Source: Crambe crambe
Taxonomy: Eukaryota > Porifera > Demospongiae > Poecilosclerida > Crambeidae
Assembly: GCA_963924555.1 (NCBI GenBank)
Contig: OZ004587.1
Coordinates: forward strand, 3,410,001 to 3,474,000
Direction: 5' to 3'
Length of the DNA: 64,000 nucleotides
Shown: positions 59,392-64,000 of the stretch, piece after piece
Position numbering within the stretch: position 1 is the stretch's first letter
Layout: the number at the start of each line of letters is the position of its first letter
Translations under genes and position numbers: made by a program
The notes under the pieces: generated by a model
Database searches by the model: none
Told to the model about the DNA's origin: nothing
What the model saw: the letters and a program-made list of their open reading frames with translations, nothing else

Positions 59392-60485
59392 GCGATTTTA
59401 CAATTTGGGCCCAGTTGGTGGGGTCAAAGGTCACACTGGGGTTAAAGGTCATGATATTTAACTCTACTCTCACCCTGATCTATGATATATTATGCTAGAC
59501 TAACTACCTAGGTCTCTACGTCTTAGTGTCTGCTACATCCTAATCCTGAGTCTTCTTTGAGGAGCGAGGAGTAAATTGCAAGTATTTTCTAGCATGGTGA
59601 AGATCAGTTTCTCTTTGAAGTGATGGAGATAGCTACTCTTCTGGATAGTAGAAGTCTTTTTGCAACAAAGTATCCATGGTTGAAAAGAGAGAAAAGGATT
59701 TCCTGTGTAACCACCCAGGCCTTCACTAGTAGTCTCATAAGTGTACATCCCTCGGATGTCTGATCTTGTGACAAATGAAGGGTGTAACTTTATGATGAAC
59801 ACGATAGCTAGCTCACTATGTGCATATCTAACAAAGGCTATCAGGATGTATATTTTATTCATTGCATCTCTGAAGTGAGGGTTGTGCAACAGGCGCTGAA
59901 CAAGGGTGTAAAGCATTTGTCAATCCTGTGTAATAATTGACTTTATAGTTAGCTAGTATGTCATTAGGAGCACGGGCCCCAACTATTGGGCCGGCCACTA
60001 GAGCTAACAGTGTGCACTTGTCAGTCTGTGAGTTCAGCTGTTTTGTGCAATCATCACTTGTCAGTCAGTCATCAGTCCATTATAGTTACTGCAAAGAGAA
60101 GCAGAGCATTTAGCGGGCCAGTCCGGCACGTTACACCTGGTGGATAATTTGCAATGCCCAAATCAACCTCCTCTGATCCCTTCTGGTGTTTTGTGGGAGG
60201 GATAGACAGGCCTGTAGCCAGCAGGCGACTCAATAGGCTTGAGCCCCTCCCCCCTTAGATGGAAATATATATAGCTTAGTCACTTGCACTAGTTTGCTGA
60301 ATTGATATAGTTCGTATTAGCATTGAAAATACCTTAATAGCTGAGTAGCATTATAATTAATCTTTGAGGTCGTTCTGAGCCATAAAATCCTGGCTACAGC
60401 ATGGGCCTCTTGGGAAAGCCATCTGGTTGAAAGGGTTAAATGCTGACCTTTGACCCCACCAACTGGGCCCAAATTGTAAAATCGC
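59392..60485. mobile_element. 1,094-bp element with 41-bp perfect TIRs and 9-bp target duplication
   Basis: 59392-59432 (starting GCGATTTTACAATTTGGGCC) is the exact reverse complement of 60445-60485. AGCAGGCAT flanks it directly at 59383-59391 and 60486-60494. Long TIRs with a 9-bp duplication point to a Mutator-like insertion. The interior holds a 127-codon reverse-strand frame (59533-59916) without recognisable transposase motifs, so it is probably non-autonomous. Perfect TIRs imply a recent insertion. Confidence 0.85.
59533..59916 (-). CDS. Unidentified 127-codon ORF inside the nested TIR element
   Basis: Begins MLYTLVQRLLHNPHFRDAMN and ends in a basic LLLAPQRRLRIRM. No transposase, zinc-finger or other motif is seen. 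It could be chance or a remnant of internal sequence. Confidence 0.25.
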   Translation of the reverse strand: MLYTLVQRLLHNPHFRDAMNKIYILIAFVRYAHSELAIVFIIKLHPSFVTRSDIRGMYTYETTSEGLGGYTGNPFLSFQPWILCCKKTSTIQKSSYLHHFKEKLIFTMLENTCNLLLAPQRRLRIRM

Positions 60486-61161
60486 AGCAGGCATAGCTTA
60501 TAATACGCATGCGCACGTTCGTTTGACCTTTGACCCCACAAATGAAACGTGCCCATAGCACTTAGAACAAAATTAATAGCTAGAGCTTATTGCTTTCTAC
60601 AGCATTTTATCATAGAGGCGCTAAGTGGATTGTAGGCGCATGGCTTTCTAAGTGCTTGTGGTAAGCATTATACAGCCTCCTGTCAGTGTGTATGCAGCTG
60701 CCACACTGCCACAACCACTGCAATATCTTAGGCTTAGTCCAATAAGTCAAAGTACAAATGACTTTCACCAACTGTTTCGCTCGCCGATTGAATATGTTAC
60801 ACGAACATACCCTAGTAACTAGCTAGATCGTCAAAAAGTGGGTACGTAACGTATTAATTTCCTGATTATTTTACGGTCCCGATTTCCAAGCAAAGCAGGC
60901 CTATTACTAGAAGGTGTAAGTTTCTTTTGAGCATAAAAAATAATGATTTGCTTCGATATCATTTTTTCCTTTGGACTCGCTAAGGATAGGCTGGGTGATG
61001 AATACATTGTGCACTGAATATATGGTAAGGTAACTTACCTATCACTAACTACGAGCTTAACTAATCCTGGACTTCCTTGGGAAATGAAATCATTGTCATT
61101 TTTGACCTACAGATCAAAAATTAGTACTTCCGGTGCGGTGCCGTACGCGCACGCGGAACGT

Positions 61162-61190
61162 TTACTGTTTTTTTTTTGTTTTTTTTTTTG
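61162..61190 (-). repeat. Poly(A) tail of the retroelement (T run on plus strand)
   Basis: Two T runs separated by a G on the plus strand, read as a 3' poly(A) on the minus strand, about 140 bp beyond the stop of the retroelement ORF. Confidence 0.6.
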
Positions 61191-61327
61191 GGGCATACAT
61201 AATTTATCAAAGTCAAAATGAAATGTTTGAAGGGGGAAGCAAAGGATACATGTAAGAGTGAAATAGTCAGTTATTCAGCAAAGGGTCCCTCTTCTGTATG
61301 AGGGGACAATTGTGATTCAGCTATTGC

Positions 61328-62104
61328 TCAGTCGATAGGTGGTGACTTTACAGCTTTACCTGAAGAGGAGCGTGATCCACGAATTGCTTGAATTGTTGAT
61401 CGTAAAAGTGAGAATGAAAGTGTGCAGCGGAGCCAACACATTGTGGGGCTATAGGCTTGATTCCATTTATCTGCTAATAGGGAGGCTAGACATTTGTAAG
61501 TTGAGGTTGCACTGCGTCCTAGGCCACCTGTGCAGGACATCACGATTGGCGAAAAGGAGGCATGCTCTATTTCCAAAATTCTTTGCTTGTATTCTCTCTT
61601 TTTCTCGTTCTCGTGTCTGCGGTAGCATGTTGTGAGGTTGCTATGTCGGTTGGATGGTGCGAAAGGGTTGAAGACTCTAATGTCCATACAAGTTTTCTCG
61701 AATCTGCCTCCCCATAGTCCATTGGTGGCCACGTCCAAACGTGCCCCATCTGTTGAGTTTGCGGTGGCTCCAGACAGCTGTTCACCGGACAGTGGCTGTA
61801 AATGAGGTTCAATGGTTACCTCGTTGCAGACTTCGGATAAAAGATTAGCCGTGAGGTCTCTAATCTCATTATTGCGCAGTGAAGGGAATCCGCCTTTTGG
61901 GCATGATAGAGCATGCTCTATGGAGAACTGGCGCCCACAGTCACATTTTTCTGGTAGTCTTGTTGGTTGCCAGCCATAGCGTAGGCAAAGTGCATCCCGG
62001 AAGGCACTCTTGTGTAGGGTAAAACCGAATTCGGAGATCGGTAGAGCTGTTAGCCAGCTCGAGGCCCCTTTTCTTTGGCTAGAGTCATTGAATGTTGAAG
62101 GGCA
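61328..62104 (-). mobile_element. 5'-truncated retroelement, intact C-terminal ORF with CxC zinc-like motif
   Basis: An open frame of 258 codons (stop upstream at 62105-62107) reads KGASSWLTALPISEFGFTLH, then CDCGRQFSIEHALSCPKGGF, RNNEIRDLTANLLSEVCNEV, IEPHLQPLSGE, DVATNGLWGGRFEKTCMDIR, FNPFAPSNRHSNLTTCYRRH, and SFSLLRSTIQAIRGSRSS. From memory, this is the segment downstream of the RT in a retroelement family abundant in sponge and coral genomes. The RT itself is missing; 5' truncation plus the 3' poly(A) fits target-primed retroposition. The lack of stops over 258 codons implies a recent copy. The CxC...H...C set may bind zinc. Confidence 0.65.
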
Positions 62105-62349
62105 CTAGATATGGAGGACTGGAGCTTATTTGCAGACTCTGTTTCGGCTTGGCGTCTCTACACGTACACGTACGTACACATACATAATACATGTACATAC
62201 ATGTTTATACGCGAGACTACCGCGCGCGCGTGCACAAGGCGGAAGTACCACCCACCAGGTACTAGGTTGATCCCCGGCCCTATAGCCCTAGGCCAAGACT
62301 CTCTGTAGCTGTGGAATGGCTGGAGGTAAGTACTACCTATCTCAGTAAT

Positions 62350-63900
62350 AAGGTATATGGTGCTCCAATTATTAGGTCAGACTCGACAAACCCCGCCCAT
62401 AGCACACATCTTTGATCTGATAATCGAGCTAACCCTTTTGAAGTTGGAAGGAGGTTCAGCACAGCCTGAATACATTTGGCTTACCCTCCACTTACCTTGA
62501 TTAGTCCATGTTTCTGTTAGAAGTTCTGCTGAAACTTATCATTTAGAGTATAGCAACAGTTGTATCTTCTCACCCTATGTGCACATTTCACTTTTACTTC
62601 AAGCTACCCCTTACATTTAGCTGGCATTCTCCATCTTGGAGGAGGTAATACTGTATTAATACTCACTATTCCAGCTCACTTGTGTTAAATGGTTTTTCTA
62701 CCTGAAAGAGCTTCTAGAAGTACTGTTACCTCCCTCTTGGTTCAAAGGGATTCATTACCTTGCAACTGTTTTCTTTATATAAAATGTCAAAGTTTGGATG
62801 GATGCTCTTGGTTGGAGTGAGCATCTGAGCTGATGAGTTAGTAAGGCTTAGCCTGGATATCTGGATGCTTATGCCAGTTCAGAGAATTAATTGGGGGTGG
62901 AACCCTAATAATGCTGGAACTTGGTAGCTTTCAATTTCGCTTATGTTATTCAGCTTAAATCTAGCAACTTGACTGTGGTTTGATTCATGCTATAATCCTT
63001 CCTGCAATAGCCAAAGCTGGGTGGATATTGATTGCAGATGCCTGATTTGCATGTTATATGGGCAGTGATGCATCAGTGGAAAGGATTAAGTGTTAGGAAG
63101 ATATGAGTAGTAGCCTGCTAACTGACATGGGATATTGTACTCAGGCTATGGGATGGTTGACAGTTGTCTTGAAATGGAGTATTCAGGATTTACCTGGACA
63201 AAAGAACCAGACTATAGCAGTTAAAAAAAGACTGTTTAGGAGAATGCAGTTTCTAATCTATTAAGCCTTGTTTGCACGGCACTTTCACTTTTTATCCAGA
63301 TCAGAATCCAGATTAGTGCACATTTAAATGCCTTATCCAGATTGAAATCCAGGAATTGAATCCAGAATTCAACCCACATCCGGATATGGATTCAATACGG
63401 ATTCAATTCTAATTCGCTTTGACTGTTTACATGTGAAGTGGATTTGTATCCGGATTCCGATGTGGATAAGTGGCGGTGTTTAGTGTATATGTAGAAGCAG
63501 GACTACAATCTAATAGAAACAGTGATATTGTGTGGCCAGCTAATACATTGAGGGAATGAAGTTGTAGCTTTGTACATAGCATGCACATGTACTTGCACCG
63601 AGTAAAAACAGGTCATAAACTAGGTATTATCATCTCAGAATAATTATTACCTCTAGATTGTATTCATTTGCTTGCTATATATTATATTTACCTTGCCCTA
63701 TACCCGTGTATTATCAGTTTGCAGTAGTTCATCTTCTAGTAAAGTCCTGAGTAGAGCCATTTCACCATTAGTGTTAGAGAAGGCTTTTTTTGTGGTAAAG
63801 TACAGTTACTATGACTGTGTGCATGTATGTGAACTGTAGCACCACTGCTACATCTCACCAGAACATGTACTGTCTTTAAACTCATGTCTGCATGATATCA
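62350..63900. other. Intergenic, no supported gene
   Basis: No long open frame. ATCCAGATT/ATCCGGAT(A/T) motifs recur in both orientations over 63290-63470, suggesting an internally repetitive element. Confidence 0.4.
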
Positions 63901-64000
63901 GGAAGTATTTCTTGCCTGCAAGATCAGAGACCACTAAGGATTCAAGTGACCCTGAGAATGAGCATGATAATGAAAATCTGTGCATCATAACAAGTTTGAA
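63901..64000 (+). CDS. Possible exon running off the window end
   Basis: After an acceptor-like GATATCAG the frame KYFLPARSETTKDSSDPENE stays open to the last base. Its acidic composition looks coding, but length is too short to judge. Confidence 0.2.

Larger units (their letters stand above)
59307..60785. mobile_element. TIR repeat (GGCGAGCGAA ends) interrupted by a nested element
   Basis: GGCGAGCGAA at 59307-59316 is mirrored by TTCGCTCGCC at 60776-60785. Removing the nested insertion and one target duplication (1,103 bp) leaves a unit of about 376 bp. Other copies with GCATAGCACTTAGAAC-, GCGCTAAGTGGATTGTAGG- and CAACCACTGCAATAT-like stretches lie at 48.8-50.7 kb and partly at 30.8-30.9 kb. 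Confidence 0.7.

Noticed and set aside
1..64000. CRISPR arrays, operons or bacterial-type regulatory sites
   Set aside because: The window is eukaryotic with spliced genes; no regularly spaced direct repeats were seen.

Overview
Eukaryotic nuclear DNA, AT-rich, with intron-containing animal genes. Metazoan families (TAPT1, TLNRD1, ferroportin, TIMM29, a Prune-BCH protein), introns often only 50-100 bp, closely packed head-to-head gene pairs and many foldback, TIR and non-LTR elements suggest an early-branching invertebrate, most likely a sponge. The organism is inferred from gene content and style only. All gene structures were built by hand from GT-AG signals, reading-frame continuity across junctions and remembered family motifs; no database search was run.

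Layout. 1-1.1 kb: a last exon of an upstream gene (possibly GH38 alpha-mannosidase) and a short hairpin repeat. 1.2-5.6 kb: MESH1/HDDC3 (-) and a PRUNE2-like gene (+) that joins a Prune DHH/DHHA2 phosphoesterase to a BCH (BNIP2-homology) domain, starting about 125 bp apart. 7.5-16.4 kb: SWT1-like PIN protein (-) and TAPT1 (+), starting 136 bp apart. 16.5-24.1 kb: three minus-strand genes, iduronate-2-sulfatase (intronless), ferroportin (6 exons) and TLNRD1 (intronless). 24.3-25.9 kb: ISOC isochorismatase-like hydrolase (+) converging on TIMM29 (-). 27.3-45.2 kb: one large 26-exon gene (+) encoding a disordered N-terminus, RhoGEF (DH), PH-like region and 17 consecutive 23-residue MORN repeats; two of its introns carry antisense LINE remnants.

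45.2-64 kb is gene-poor and repeat-rich: foldback MITE-like elements, a dispersed TIR family with GGCGAGCGAA ends, a degenerate hammerhead-like motif, a multi-exon transposon-like gene of an unnamed family (broken by frameshifts), a 1,094-bp element with 41-bp perfect TIRs and a 9-bp target duplication nested inside another repeat, and a 5'-truncated, poly(A)-tailed retroelement with an intact C-terminal ORF.

The host genes are unrelated housekeeping or signalling functions (nucleotide hydrolysis, nuclear RNA control, lysosomal sulfate removal, iron export, actin binding, mitochondrial import, Rho signalling), so this is an ordinary chromosomal segment, not a pathway cluster. The observations most worth follow-up are the Prune-BCH fusion, the DH-PH-MORN architecture with its repeated 138-nt exons, ferroportin lacking two metal-site residues, the degenerate PIN site of SWT1, and the nested TIR element.
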